This document shows positions 8,479 through 16,065 of a DNA stretch of 22,564 nucleotides, in pieces. The DNA is from Chloroflexi bacterium RBG_16_64_43 (GTDB lineage: Bacteria; Chloroflexota; Anaerolineae; Anaerolineales; RBG-16-64-43), in contig MGOA01000038.1 of the NCBI GenBank assembly GCA_001796965.1, positions 1 to 22,564 on the forward strand, in the 5' to 3' direction. Each line of letters opens with the position of its first letter. Positions within the stretch are counted from its first letter, which is position 1. The notes below the pieces were generated by a model. It saw only the letters and a program-made list of their open reading frames with translations. It searched no databases and was not told the origin of the DNA. The translations under genes and the position numbers were made by a program.

Positions 8479-10130
8479 GGCCCGAACCACGTGTAGTCGA
8501 TGTTCTCGAAGATCTTGTCCTTCTGCCACAATTCCTCAGCCAACGCCGCATCCGGCGCCCGGCTCTCGAGGGATGCGGCCAGTCCGTCAAAACGGTCGAG
8601 GTGACTGCGGAAGCGCTGGATGGCATATTCGCCCGCCTGGCCCGTGGTCACCAAAAACGGCCAATCGGAAGATTGGACCAGCAGCAACTCACGCGCGGCC
8701 TGGTTGAGCAGCGTGCGCTCGAGTGCGCCGGGATGGGCAAAGCGCGCAACCAGACTGGCCATCCGATCCTCGGCCTTATGGATCGACGCCCACATCCAAT
8801 GCGTATCCGGGTTGTCCCAGACAAAATGCTGCCCGCCCGCGCCCCACGAACTCTCGAGCAGGTCGAGCGACTCACGCGGCGGGCGGGTCTCGAGAAAGTC
8901 GCTGGCTGTGGTGAGATCCACCTGCGGGTTGCGCCCTACGCGGGCGATCACCTCCCGCAGCCAATCCACACCTTCAAACCACCAATGACCGAAGAGCTCG
9001 GTATCGTAGTTGGCGGCCAGCAAACCAAAGCGGCCACTGGATGCGGCATAGGCGGCCAACTCGCGCTCGATCAGCGCTGCAAAGTGATCGGCATGGGAGC
9101 GTACTCGTTCCTGCGCGGTTTCCGGATCATACAAATCTTTGGATCCGAGATCCACACGCGGGCCGGTGACGCGCCAGTACTGCAAACCCGAAGTGCCATC
9201 CTTCTTGTGGAATTCACGATAGGAGGCCTCGCCCGGGTAGCCCCATTCGGCGCTCCAAACCTGCAGCCCGGTCTGCTTGTTACGCGCAATGACCGCCACG
9301 GTGGAGGACCCCACGTAGTACGGTTGGAACGCAGAGGCCACCTGGGGCGGATCGTCCGCATGCATCGGGACGGTGTAGCGCCGGGTCACCTGCCCGTACG
9401 GGCCGATGGCCTGTCCGGCGGCGGGGCCAGAAAGCTCGCCTCCCTCCACGGTGTGCGTGTCGCTGAAGAAGGCGCGCAGCCCGCTGCGCATGAGGAATTC
9501 TTCCAGGCCGGGCCGCGCCAATCCGCTTTCGGCAGTGTAGCCTGGCCGGTAGGCGCATTCGGGCAACCAGATGGCGCGCGGGTCGCGACCGAACAGGCGC
9601 CGGTAGGAGGCCACGGCCGTCTTCACTTGCAGCGAGATGGATTCATCGCGGCCGAGCAGCGGCAAGTAGCCATGGGTTGCCCCGCAGGTGATGATTTCGA
9701 TCAGGCCCTCATCCTGCAGGCGACGGAAGGCCGCGATCACATCGCCCGAGAACCGCTCCTCGTAACTGTTGAGGATGTGCGCATACCACTGGCTGTAGAA
9801 GCGCGCGAGGCGCTGTAGATGCCCATCCCTGGATTCCTCGTGGCGACGCTCGTCGGCGTGCGCGACGCCGATCTTCTCGCGCAGATACTCCACGAAGTTG
9901 ACGCGGATATCTGCGTCATTGAGCTGTTCCGCAAGGACGGGAGACAGGCTCATCGTCAGGCGCAGTCGCAGCCCTTGTTCGCGTAGATCATAAAGCGCGT
10001 TGAGCAGTGGAACGTAGGTTTCGGCGGCCGCTTCGTGGATCCACTCCTCCCCGTGAGGCCAGCGCCCAGCCTGGCGGCAATAGGGGAAGTGGGAGTGCAA
10101 GACGAATGTGAACGCACCTAGTGCCGGCAT
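8475..10130 (-). CDS. GH57 1,4-alpha-glucan branching enzyme (DUF1957-type)
   Basis: This 551-residue protein matches the GH57 branching enzymes typified by Thermococcus TK1436, which introduce alpha-1,6 branches into glycogen, in place of the more common GH13 GlgB. It starts with FTFVLHSHFPYC, the GH57 region 1 histidine motif. Nucleophile Glu191 lies in WLPECAY and acid/base Asp376 in NYDTELFGHWWFEG. The C-terminal DUF1957-like helical part contains VWDNPDTHWMW and QSSDWPFL. The ATG at 10130 has GAGGG (10137-10141) six nt upstream. It is the first gene of the operon with glgA, glgC and malQ. The neighbours support a branching role over a plain amylase role. It has no signal peptide and is probably cytoplasmic. 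Confidence 0.92.
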   Translation of the reverse strand: MPALGAFTFVLHSHFPYCRQAGRWPHGEEWIHEAAAETYVPLLNALYDLREQGLRLRLTMSLSPVLAEQLNDADIRVNFVEYLREKIGVAHADERRHEESRDGHLQRLARFYSQWYAHILNSYEERFSGDVIAAFRRLQDEGLIEIITCGATHGYLPLLGRDESISLQVKTAVASYRRLFGRDPRAIWLPECAYRPGYTAESGLARPGLEEFLMRSGLRAFFSDTHTVEGGELSGPAAGQAIGPYGQVTRRYTVPMHADDPPQVASAFQPYYVGSSTVAVIARNKQTGLQVWSAEWGYPGEASYREFHKKDGTSGLQYWRVTGPRVDLGSKDLYDPETAQERVRSHADHFAALIERELAAYAASSGRFGLLAANYDTELFGHWWFEGVDWLREVIARVGRNPQVDLTTASDFLETRPPRESLDLLESSWGAGGQHFVWDNPDTHWMWASIHKAEDRMASLVARFAHPGALERTLLNQAARELLLVQSSDWPFLVTTGQAGEYAIQRFRSHLDRFDGLAASLESRAPDAALAEELWQKDKIFENIDYTWFGP

Positions 10131-10136
10131 GCATCA

Positions 10137-10141
10137 CCCTC
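10137..10141 (-). promoter_or_regulatory. Shine-Dalgarno GAGGG of the GH57 branching enzyme gene
   Basis: GAGGG on the minus strand is spaced 6 nt from the ATG at 10130 and supports that start. Confidence 0.55.
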
Positions 10142-10177
10142 ACGAGGTGGGATGGGGTCCGTACGATTGACACGGTG

Positions 10178-10183
10178 AGTATA
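10178..10183 (-). promoter_or_regulatory. Possible -10 element for the glycogen operon
   Basis: TATACT on the minus strand lies about 48 nt before the branching enzyme start, in the only untranslated space upstream of the operon. It sits in the palindrome AGTATACT. No convincing -35 was found at 16-18 nt spacing, so this is weak. Confidence 0.3.
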
Positions 10184-10363
10184 CTACGGGGTCTGCTCCA
10201 CATCTCTCGCGGCAGTCGATGCACTCGAACTCGACTCCGTTCAATTGCCGCGACGGCAGTATCTTCGCAGCCACGAAAAGCGGATAAAGCCGTGCACACC
10301 CGGGCCTTGGAGAGGTCTCTGCCGGTCTCCAGGATGGCCAACCTGCGGCCGGGCCGCGCCTCC

Positions 10364-11395
10364 TCAGCGAACGACGGTTACTGCGGGACCAAGAGAAGCC
10401 TGCAGCGCGAGGCGCGCCGCGCGGTCGGCTGAGCGAAGCTCGAATCGGGACGGATCCATGACGAAGGCAAAGGCCCACACCGCGTGGGCGCCGTCTCTTT
10501 CCAGTGTGAGACTCAATGCCACACCGCGCCGGGTAGCGGGCGGCCCAGCCTGATCGAAGAGCACGTTGCCCAGGCTGTAGGCAACCAAAGTTGTGTAAGG
10601 CAGTGCCCCGCCCTGCACCCATTCCACCGGCTGGACTACATGCGGGTGATGACCCCAGATCACACTGGCGCCGGCGTCGGCCAGCGCACGCGCCAGTGCC
10701 TGCTGGCGATCGTCCGGCACGCTGAGGTATTCGTGACCCCAGTGGATCGAGACCACGACCAATCCGCCTTGGGCCCTCGCGCGTCGCACCTCACCTGCGG
10801 CCTGGTTGAGGTCCAGCGGTTGAGACACATCGTCGAATGCCAGGAAGGCCAGCTTCACGCCGTCGGCCTGGCGCACAACCACCTCCCCGTCCGGACCGAT
10901 TGCACCGATGCCCGCTTCTCGCAGAACGTCCAGGGTCTGCGTCAGGCCTGATTGTCCGCCATCCAAGATGTGATTGTTGGCCAGCGAGACGAGCGAGACG
11001 CCGCTGCCGCTCAAGGCGCGTACCGATTCGGGGGGCGCACGCAGATCGTACCCCACAGGCGCCGCGCGCGGATGAAAGGTCAGCGGGGATTCGAGGTTAG
11101 CGGCGGTGAGATGTGCCTGAGCGGTGAGTGGGCCAATTGCCTCAAGCGCGGACTCCCAGCTTTCGCCAACGTAAGCCTGGGCGACCCCTCGCCCGAGCAT
11201 GATGTCGCCAAGCAACATGAGCCGGACGCCCTTGGGGCGCGGGGCACACGCGGCCAGCGCCCATAGCGCGGCAGCCGCCAGCACCACACGCAGCGCCTGA
11301 TGCGCCCGGCTCCGCGCGCGGCCCTGAGGCCAGGCCCGGCGGAGCGCCGGGCCTGGCCTCGACAATGCCGCCTGCCACCTCGACCCAGCCTTCAC
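10364..11395 (-). CDS. CapA-family lipoprotein (PGA_cap metallophosphatase-like fold)
   Basis: The protein is about 343 residues if translation starts at GTG 11395, which overlaps the DUF3160 stop as GTGA. A hydrophobic stretch ending WALAAC (lipobox LAAC) suggests export and lipid anchoring. After it come the CapA family blocks LLGDIMLGRG, ANLESPLT, SLANNHILDGG, IHWGHEY, WGHHPHVVQPVEW and YSLGNVLFDQ, with the conserved Asp/Asn/His residues of the metallophosphoesterase-like core. CapA in Bacillus takes part in poly-gamma-glutamate export, but many homologues have no such role and no capBC genes are seen here. The 30 or so Arg-rich residues before the hydrophobic part are coded partly by a perfect inverted repeat, so the true start may lie further in. 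It is the last gene of the three-gene surface operon. Confidence 0.85.
   Translation of the reverse strand: MKAGSRWQAALSRPGPALRRAWPQGRARSRAHQALRVVLAAAALWALAACAPRPKGVRLMLLGDIMLGRGVAQAYVGESWESALEAIGPLTAQAHLTAANLESPLTFHPRAAPVGYDLRAPPESVRALSGSGVSLVSLANNHILDGGQSGLTQTLDVLREAGIGAIGPDGEVVVRQADGVKLAFLAFDDVSQPLDLNQAAGEVRRARAQGGLVVVSIHWGHEYLSVPDDRQQALARALADAGASVIWGHHPHVVQPVEWVQGGALPYTTLVAYSLGNVLFDQAGPPATRRGVALSLTLERDGAHAVWAFAFVMDPSRFELRSADRAARLALQASLGPAVTVVR
11326..11360. repeat. Perfect 15-bp inverted repeat, 5-nt spacer
   Basis: The arms are GAGGCCAGGCCCGGC (11326-11340) and its exact reverse complement (11346-11360), separated by GGAGC. An extra G-C pair inside the spacer would leave a 3-nt loop. 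No T-run follows on either strand. It lies just downstream of the DUF3160 stop and before the CapA lipobox, in the transcript reading right to left. Confidence 0.9.
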
Positions 11396-13599
11396 GGAAT
11401 CAAGAACATCGACGTCCAGTCCGGCAGCGGGGGGGCCAGGCCGCCCTCCTCCTGCGCCTGCCAGGCTTCGTCGGTCATGCGATTCTCTGGAGTCACGGTG
11501 AATTCGTAGTAGGTGAAGACCGCGCCTGCGGCGACGCGCCACGGCGTATCGGGCGCGACCACGTAGATCACCGCCGGCTGGCCGATGGCCTCCTCCAGCA
11601 CCGCCAGCAGGCCGTCGCGGCCGATGCCGGTGGCAACATCCGCCACAAGGGCCGCCTTCTGATCGTGCAAGTCGCGCTGCGAAGGATCGTTTGGATCGCG
11701 GTCGGCGGCCGCCAGGGTCAGCGCTTCGATTTCGCCGCCGAAGTAGCGCATGCGCGTGTAATCGTCATCCGAGATGGGCGCGCCTGAAAGCTCCTTTTCG
11801 GCAGATCCCTTCAGGAAGGCCAGCAGGTCCTCGAGATTCTCCAGATTGCTGCGCGTCAGGTCGGTCAAGAGGCCGCGCTGACCCAGGCCCGTGCGCGTCA
11901 TCTGAGAGAGCGCCAGCAGCCGGGCAAAGGCTTCCGGGTTGGGCTCGACGTACGAGTGCGGAGGATTGTCCGGGCCCATGCCGCCCATCTCCGCCATGAC
12001 TTGCTTGGCGTAGAGAATCGTGTCGTGTTTGAGTTCAGTCCACGAGCCGAGCGCGGTGTTCAGATCCTTGCGCAGCCACGCCGTGCTGCGCATGAAGGCC
12101 GGGTAGCGCGCATCTTTCGGCGCGAGCAGCGGTTGGAAGGAATACAGCCACGCCCAATACAGGTTTTGCGTCCACGAATCCTTGCCCAGGGCGGCGATTT
12201 CGGTTTGCACCTTCTGCATTTGAGATGGGTAGTTGGCATAGGCCGTCTCGCCTTGCGCATCGAGAATGCCCAGCGCTTCCGGCGAGCCCATCGCGGCGAA
12301 GAAATCCAACCCCTTCGGCAGGCCGCGCGGGTTGTCGGCCGTTCCCACATTGCGCCAGATGAGCTGGCCGAAGACATAGGCATCCAATGTGAAGCGCTGG
12401 CCCATGACGCGGAACCCGCTGGTGGCTTCCTGCTTGTCCTCCCAGATCCACACCCACATCGAATTGACTTGCGGAGGGGGCAGTTTGGCCGCAGCCTCAC
12501 GGAACTGATCCAGCTTCACGCCGTCGGCGAAGGAGGCGGGCGGCGCTCCCACGCCGAAGATTCCATCCGACAACGCGCCGTACTCCTGCACCGACAGATC
12601 GTCGGCCTTGCCCACGATGAAGACGGTGGGCTCGTAAACCGAGCGCCACAAGTTCTCGGCGCTGCCCGCCTCGGACGACGACGCGCCGCGCAGCGCCTGC
12701 ACCACCAGCAGCGCCCGCTGAGTCTCGAAGGCATCCCGCAAGCGAAAGGTTAGGCGCCCGTACCACATCATCGCGCGGAAGTAGCGCTCCAGTTCTTCGC
12801 TGCGCGTGTAATGCCCGCGCGGCACGTACTGGCTGTAGTCTTCGACCAGCTTCTTCTCGGGCGCCAGGTCGGCCCGGTCCCAGATCGGCGAGACCTGCGG
12901 CCCCTGGTGAGCTTGAATCAGCGTCAGCTCGGAATCGACCATGACCTGGACCTCAGCCGGGAAGGAATCCGTCAGCCCCAAGAGCCGCGCCGCCACGGCA
13001 AAGAACGCCACGTTGCGCAGCGCCGGCTCCGCGAGCGCCGTGCCCGTCACCGCCGCCTGCTGATCGATCGATGCTGCCAGCATCGTCCGGGTGAAGGCGC
13101 CAATGGCCGTGATGAACTTCTCGCGTTCGAGATCGCGCAACATCTTGTCGAAGATCAAGTGGTAGACGTGGAGGACCGCGTCGGTGGTGATGAACACCGG
13201 CTGGTCTTGCTCGTAACGCAGCGACTCGTAGACCTGGTAGAACTCCTGGTAGGTCCCCGGCGCGGGCCGCACAACAACGAACCCGTCATCGCGCAGGCGT
13301 TGGAGCGCCTCGACGGAGAGGTCAAAAGCGCTCAGGTTGTTCACCTGCAGCAGGTCCACGGGCAACGCATACCCGCCGCCAAACTGGGCCGGAAGGCTGA
13401 CACTTATCTCGGGGTATTCCGCAAATGCCGGCGAGTAGACACCTGCGGGTGGAGTGAGCTGAGCGGCGGGCGTTGCGGAGCCCGGGGTGAGCGGTGGCGC
13501 GGGGGTGTCGCTGACAAGGCCGAGCGCATTGCAGCCCAGCCCGACCAACACCAGGACAGCGATGACCGTCTGCCACGGACGAAGTGAGCGAGCGCGCAT
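11392..13599 (-). CDS. DUF3160 domain lipoprotein, function unknown
   Basis: This 735-residue protein begins with an exported-type leader: basic start MRARSLRPW, then a hydrophobic stretch ending LVGLGC. This is probably a lipoprotein, though the lipobox is not canonical. A Pro/Thr-rich linker follows. Around residues 130-160 is the block QPVFITTDAVLHVYHLIFDKM (His144 to His147 in HVYH), the hallmark of DUF3160. Further family-like stretches run to the C-terminus, including SYVEPNPEAFARL and a late TPWRVAAGAVFTYYEF block. No enzymatic role is established for this family as far as I know. ATG 13599 has GGAGG spaced 5 nt; an upstream ATG at 13611 is less well placed. The start lies 2 nt after the stop of the FG-GAP gene and the stop overlaps capA, implying one transcript. 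Confidence 0.85.
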   Translation of the reverse strand: MRARSLRPWQTVIAVLVLVGLGCNALGLVSDTPAPPLTPGSATPAAQLTPPAGVYSPAFAEYPEISVSLPAQFGGGYALPVDLLQVNNLSAFDLSVEALQRLRDDGFVVVRPAPGTYQEFYQVYESLRYEQDQPVFITTDAVLHVYHLIFDKMLRDLEREKFITAIGAFTRTMLAASIDQQAAVTGTALAEPALRNVAFFAVAARLLGLTDSFPAEVQVMVDSELTLIQAHQGPQVSPIWDRADLAPEKKLVEDYSQYVPRGHYTRSEELERYFRAMMWYGRLTFRLRDAFETQRALLVVQALRGASSSEAGSAENLWRSVYEPTVFIVGKADDLSVQEYGALSDGIFGVGAPPASFADGVKLDQFREAAAKLPPPQVNSMWVWIWEDKQEATSGFRVMGQRFTLDAYVFGQLIWRNVGTADNPRGLPKGLDFFAAMGSPEALGILDAQGETAYANYPSQMQKVQTEIAALGKDSWTQNLYWAWLYSFQPLLAPKDARYPAFMRSTAWLRKDLNTALGSWTELKHDTILYAKQVMAEMGGMGPDNPPHSYVEPNPEAFARLLALSQMTRTGLGQRGLLTDLTRSNLENLEDLLAFLKGSAEKELSGAPISDDDYTRMRYFGGEIEALTLAAADRDPNDPSQRDLHDQKAALVADVATGIGRDGLLAVLEEAIGQPAVIYVVAPDTPWRVAAGAVFTYYEFTVTPENRMTDEAWQAQEEGGLAPPLPDWTSMFLIP

Positions 13600-13601
13600 G
13601 T

Positions 13602-14360
13602 TCACCTCCATAATCCTTGAACGAGAACCAGCGGGTGCCCATCGGCCGAGCGCACAATCTGGAACTGCGAGAATCGTCCGCTCCAACGGGCATCCAGGTT
13701 GAACCCAAATCCGTTCCATCGCCAGAGCGTGAGACTGCCTGCGGGTGTGGAGCGCTTGACGCTGTAGCGCCCCTCCAGCGCCAGGAGTTCTTCGAATCCG
13801 TCGCCGTCGATATCCGTCGCGGCGAGGTGGAACAGCGGGTCGGCCAAAGCCGAGCCTGCCCACACTTCGCGCCAGCTGCCGTCCCTCCAACCGATCAGGA
13901 TGAGATGGCAGCTCGCGCCGGCCTCATCCTGGAATCCAAGCAGGCGGCCGCCGTGGGGCAGGAAGCGATCGATCGGCCAGGGAGCGTAAGGCCGCCAAAC
14001 GAGCAGCGCGAGTTCGGGCTTGCCATCGCGGTTCAGGTCTGTCACCAGCCCTTCGGTCACATTCCAGGCACCGGGGCTTTGCCAGACGTTGCGATCGCCT
14101 GAAGTGACCCGGGCGAGACCGCCCTTGATGGTGAGCCTATCGATGGAACCATCGCCATCGAAATCGGCGGCCGCTGGCTGGGGTAGTGGGACGGCGGAGG
14201 CGGGAGCCCCTACCCATACGAGGCTTCCGCCGCGCAACTCGAACGCGGAGAGGCTGGCTGGAGAAAGTAGGCTGAGGACGAGCAATGAAAGGAGTCCACC
14301 CGGCATGCGCCGAGCACGGGGCGGAGCTTGGGGCGCAATGGAAGTGAGTTGGGCTGGCAT
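13602..14360 (-). CDS. Exported FG-GAP/VCBS-repeat protein
   Basis: This 252-residue protein has an Arg-containing N-terminus and a hydrophobic signal (about residues 20-39, possible cleavage after SLSA). Three calcium-binding-like repeats follow: DFDGDGSIDRL (about residue 66), DLNRDGKPELALL and DIDGDGFEELLAL. These are the D-x-D-x-D-G loops of FG-GAP/VCBS beta-propeller blades, usually extracellular and adhesive or scaffold-like. The protein is too short for a full seven-blade propeller. The start at 14360 has GAGAG five nt upstream, while Met19 at 14306 has no ribosome site but would give a more ordinary signal peptide. It is the first gene of the operon with DUF3160 and CapA, under a good -10 box. 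No specific function can be named. Confidence 0.8.
   Translation of the reverse strand: MPAQLTSIAPQAPPRARRMPGGLLSLLVLSLLSPASLSAFELRGGSLVWVGAPASAVPLPQPAAADFDGDGSIDRLTIKGGLARVTSGDRNVWQSPGAWNVTEGLVTDLNRDGKPELALLVWRPYAPWPIDRFLPHGGRLLGFQDEAGASCHLILIGWRDGSWREVWAGSALADPLFHLAATDIDGDGFEELLALEGRYSVKRSTPAGSLTLWRWNGFGFNLDARWSGRFSQFQIVRSADGHPLVLVQGLWR
13605..13609 (-). promoter_or_regulatory. Strong Shine-Dalgarno GGAGG of the DUF3160 gene
   Basis: GGAGG on the minus strand, with TGAAC as spacer before ATG 13599, lies within the last codons of the upstream gene. The spacer contains that gene's stop codon, so termination and re-initiation are adjacent. Confidence 0.75.
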
Positions 14361-14375
14361 TGGGACTCTCAGGCG

Positions 14376-14381
14376 ATTATA
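14376..14381 (-). promoter_or_regulatory. -10 promoter box TATAAT for the surface operon
   Basis: A perfect TATAAT on the minus strand ends 15 nt before the FG-GAP start at 14360, which would give a leader of only about 8-10 nt. The best hexamer at 17-nt spacing is GTAATC, a poor -35. A perfect match is uncommon in DNA this GC-rich. Confidence 0.55.
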
Positions 14382-14724
14382 CGTCCGCCGAGCTTCCGGA
14401 TTACCTACGCGCGCCGAGGGGGGATTGCGCTCAGCACTCGTGGCGATACGCGAACCGGCATGGCAGACGGCAACACCAACCTGGTCGAGGATTGGCTACG
14501 GCCCGGCCGAGCTTACGGCGAAGGCCACTTGAGTGGGCTCGGGCCGCGCGCACGCTCCGCCTCATTGGCCAACGGCGGCGCGCAACCTCGGGAGACGCAC
14601 AGTTGACCTCGCGCGTGCGCTGAATCCGTGCCCAGACTGCCCGCACGCGGATAGTCGTAAGGCGTGCTATGCCCTCTTCCAAATCGGCTCTTGGTGGTTT
14701 CGGACAGGGGGATGTGGAATAGGG
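14382..14724. other. Gene-free stretch with no recognised content
   Basis: This holds about 340 nt between the surface operon promoter and the end of the zinc-ribbon gene. Open frames on both strands give low-complexity Arg/Ala/Pro-rich peptides with no motif or ribosome site. I see no tRNA, rho-independent terminator or direct repeat. It may hold decayed coding sequence, a 3' untranslated region or an unrecognised RNA. Confidence 0.5.
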
Positions 14725-15687
14725 TTACTGCGGGCACAAAGCCAATTGCTCTTCTTCGATGACCATTACGGGGACACCACCCAGGTTGTTGATCAAGCCC
14801 TCGATCATCACGCAATCCCCGGGATTCACTCCGCCGAATTCATAATTCCAATCGTAGCCCACGATGTAGAAGGCCTTCGGGTCATTGGTGAACTTTATGT
14901 AGTAGTTGCCGCGCCGGCCATAGCCCACCCGCACCCTTCCCCGAACGCACAGCGATTGACCAAACTCCGCCTCGCCGATGGTGAGCGCTTCGCGGCATCC
15001 CAACTGCATGGTGGCCACCGCCGGCGCCGTGGGCCACTCGCCGGTCGGCAGCGGCTGCATGAGGCCCCAGCCTTCATTCGGCCAGTTAAGCAGGTTGGTG
15101 AACACATCTCCGCCGCCCGAGACTGGGATGAACCCGACCGCCAGTGCGAAATCCGCGGCCAGCAGCAGGCCGGCCAGCGCGGGGAATAGGACTCGCGCCG
15201 CAGGCGCCATGGCGACGCGCCTGGCAGCGATCGCGGCAACGAACCACGAGGCCACCGGCACCAGCGATAGCAAGACCAGCCCCAGGGCGTGGAAGGCAGG
15301 GGGCCGGTTGGGAGCGGCACGGGCTTCGGCCGCCCGCCGGGCGATCATCACTTTCAACAGCAGATAGAGCAGCAGCGTAACACCTGCGACGACCCAATGC
15401 CCGGGGAAGGGATTGAGGGTGTAGAGGAAGAGCAGCGGAAGGGCCAGATCGAGAAGCAGCAACGCCCCGAAGACGAGCAGGACCGCTGCATGCGGTGCAC
15501 TGTTCGCATGCTGAGGCGCCGGCTGCGAAAGGTCGTGCTGGCACAATGGGCAGTAAAGCGAATCCGCCTTGATCGTGCCGCCGCAGCGCGGGCAGACGAT
15601 GGTCTTGACCTCTTCATTGACCGGCTCAGGCTCGAACAGGTCACGAAAGGCCTCGATCGCCCGTCTGTTTTGCGAGGGATGACTCAA
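14725..15687 (-). CDS. Zinc-ribbon membrane protein with C-terminal OB-fold-like domain
   Basis: This 320-residue protein has a four-cysteine zinc ribbon CPRCGG...YCPLC (Cys32, 35, 46, 49). Four likely membrane helices follow (about 68-90, 97-115, 132-155, 165-187), then a soluble C-terminal region (about 225-318). That region has the strand pattern of an OB-fold: SLCVRGRVRV, NYYIKF, GDCVMIEGLINN, VPVMVIEEEQL. Related small OB-fold domains occur in uncharacterised bacterial proteins and some nucleic-acid-binding ones. I do not recognise a named family for the whole. The start is TTG at 15687, with GAGG spaced 5 nt upstream; no better ATG or GTG precedes the zinc ribbon. It is alone on its transcript as far as can be seen. 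The function is unknown. Confidence 0.7.
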   Translation of the reverse strand: MSHPSQNRRAIEAFRDLFEPEPVNEEVKTIVCPRCGGTIKADSLYCPLCQHDLSQPAPQHANSAPHAAVLLVFGALLLLDLALPLLFLYTLNPFPGHWVVAGVTLLLYLLLKVMIARRAAEARAAPNRPPAFHALGLVLLSLVPVASWFVAAIAARRVAMAPAARVLFPALAGLLLAADFALAVGFIPVSGGGDVFTNLLNWPNEGWGLMQPLPTGEWPTAPAVATMQLGCREALTIGEAEFGQSLCVRGRVRVGYGRRGNYYIKFTNDPKAFYIVGYDWNYEFGGVNPGDCVMIEGLINNLGGVPVMVIEEEQLALCPQ

Positions 15688-15792
15688 GATAGCCTCGAGA
15701 AGATTATGTCCCGCGTGCCGGGGACGATGCCTTCATTGTACTCGTCCTGCAGCCGGCGCAAACTGGCAGTTCCATTGCCGCCCCGAACAAGT

Positions 15793-15842
15793 GATGGTCT
15801 CCACGCCGGACCTGAGGGGGGCAGGCCCGGCAGAAGACCATC
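15793..15842. repeat. Long imperfect inverted repeat
   Basis: The outer arms GATGGTCT (15793-15800) and AGACCATC (15835-15842) pair perfectly. Inner arms GCCGG-A-CCTG (15805-15814) and CAGG-C-CCGGC (15822-15831) pair with one mismatch around an AGGGGGG loop. Confidence 0.75.
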
Positions 15843-15883
15843 GTTGGGCATATTACAGCGCGACTCCCTGCAAGTCAAGCACT

Positions 15884-15899
15884 CGAAAGACCTCTTTCG
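15884..15899. repeat. Short hairpin, 6-bp stem and 4-nt loop
   Basis: CGAAAG and CTTTCG flank ACCT. This is a minor element, perhaps chance, in the same intergenic region as two larger hairpins. Confidence 0.5.
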
Positions 15900-15917
15900 T
15901 CAGATCCTGTAACGGGC

Positions 15918-15924
15918 TGATAAT
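15918..15924 (+). promoter_or_regulatory. Possible extended -10 for the LLM oxidoreductase gene
   Basis: TGATAAT resembles an extended -10 (GATAAT differs from TATAAT by one base). No good -35 lies 17 nt upstream. If used, the leader would be about 160 nt and would include the 16004-16065 hairpin. Confidence 0.3.
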
Positions 15925-16003
15925 GACGAATGTCCCGCGCGTCCCTGGCGAGCAGGTGATGGTGCAATTTCCTTGCCGCCTTGCCACAAGTGCGCTTCTC
16001 CAG

Positions 16004-16065
16004 AGGGTGGCCCGCCCGGCCGCCCGCCGGCCCAAACGCCCCGCCGGGCGGTGGACCGCCACCCT
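16004..16065. repeat. GC-rich two-part hairpin in the LLM gene leader
   Basis: AGGGTGGC (16004-16011) pairs with GCCACCCT (16058-16065), and CCGCCCGGC (16012-16020) pairs with GCCGGGCGG (16043-16051). That makes 17 Watson-Crick pairs with a one-sided bulge TGGACC and a 22-nt loop. No T-run follows. It ends 26 nt before the TTG start at 16092. Confidence 0.85.

Noticed and set aside
8601..9818. 405-codon plus-strand open frame
   Set aside because: It lies wholly opposite the GH57 branching enzyme, which has all its motifs. The product has no recognisable domain and no ribosome site.
10345..10357. Small GC hairpin after the capA stop as a terminator
   Set aside because: The GCGGC/GCCGC stem is short and no T-run follows on the minus strand.
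14513..14815. 100-codon minus-strand open frame
   Set aside because: It overlaps the end of the zinc-ribbon gene, is of low complexity and has no homologous pattern I recognise.
11326..15831. A dispersed repeat family based on shared CAGGCCCGGC at 11331-11340 and 15822-15831
   Set aside because: Only ten bases are shared in very GC-rich DNA; chance is sufficient without more copies.
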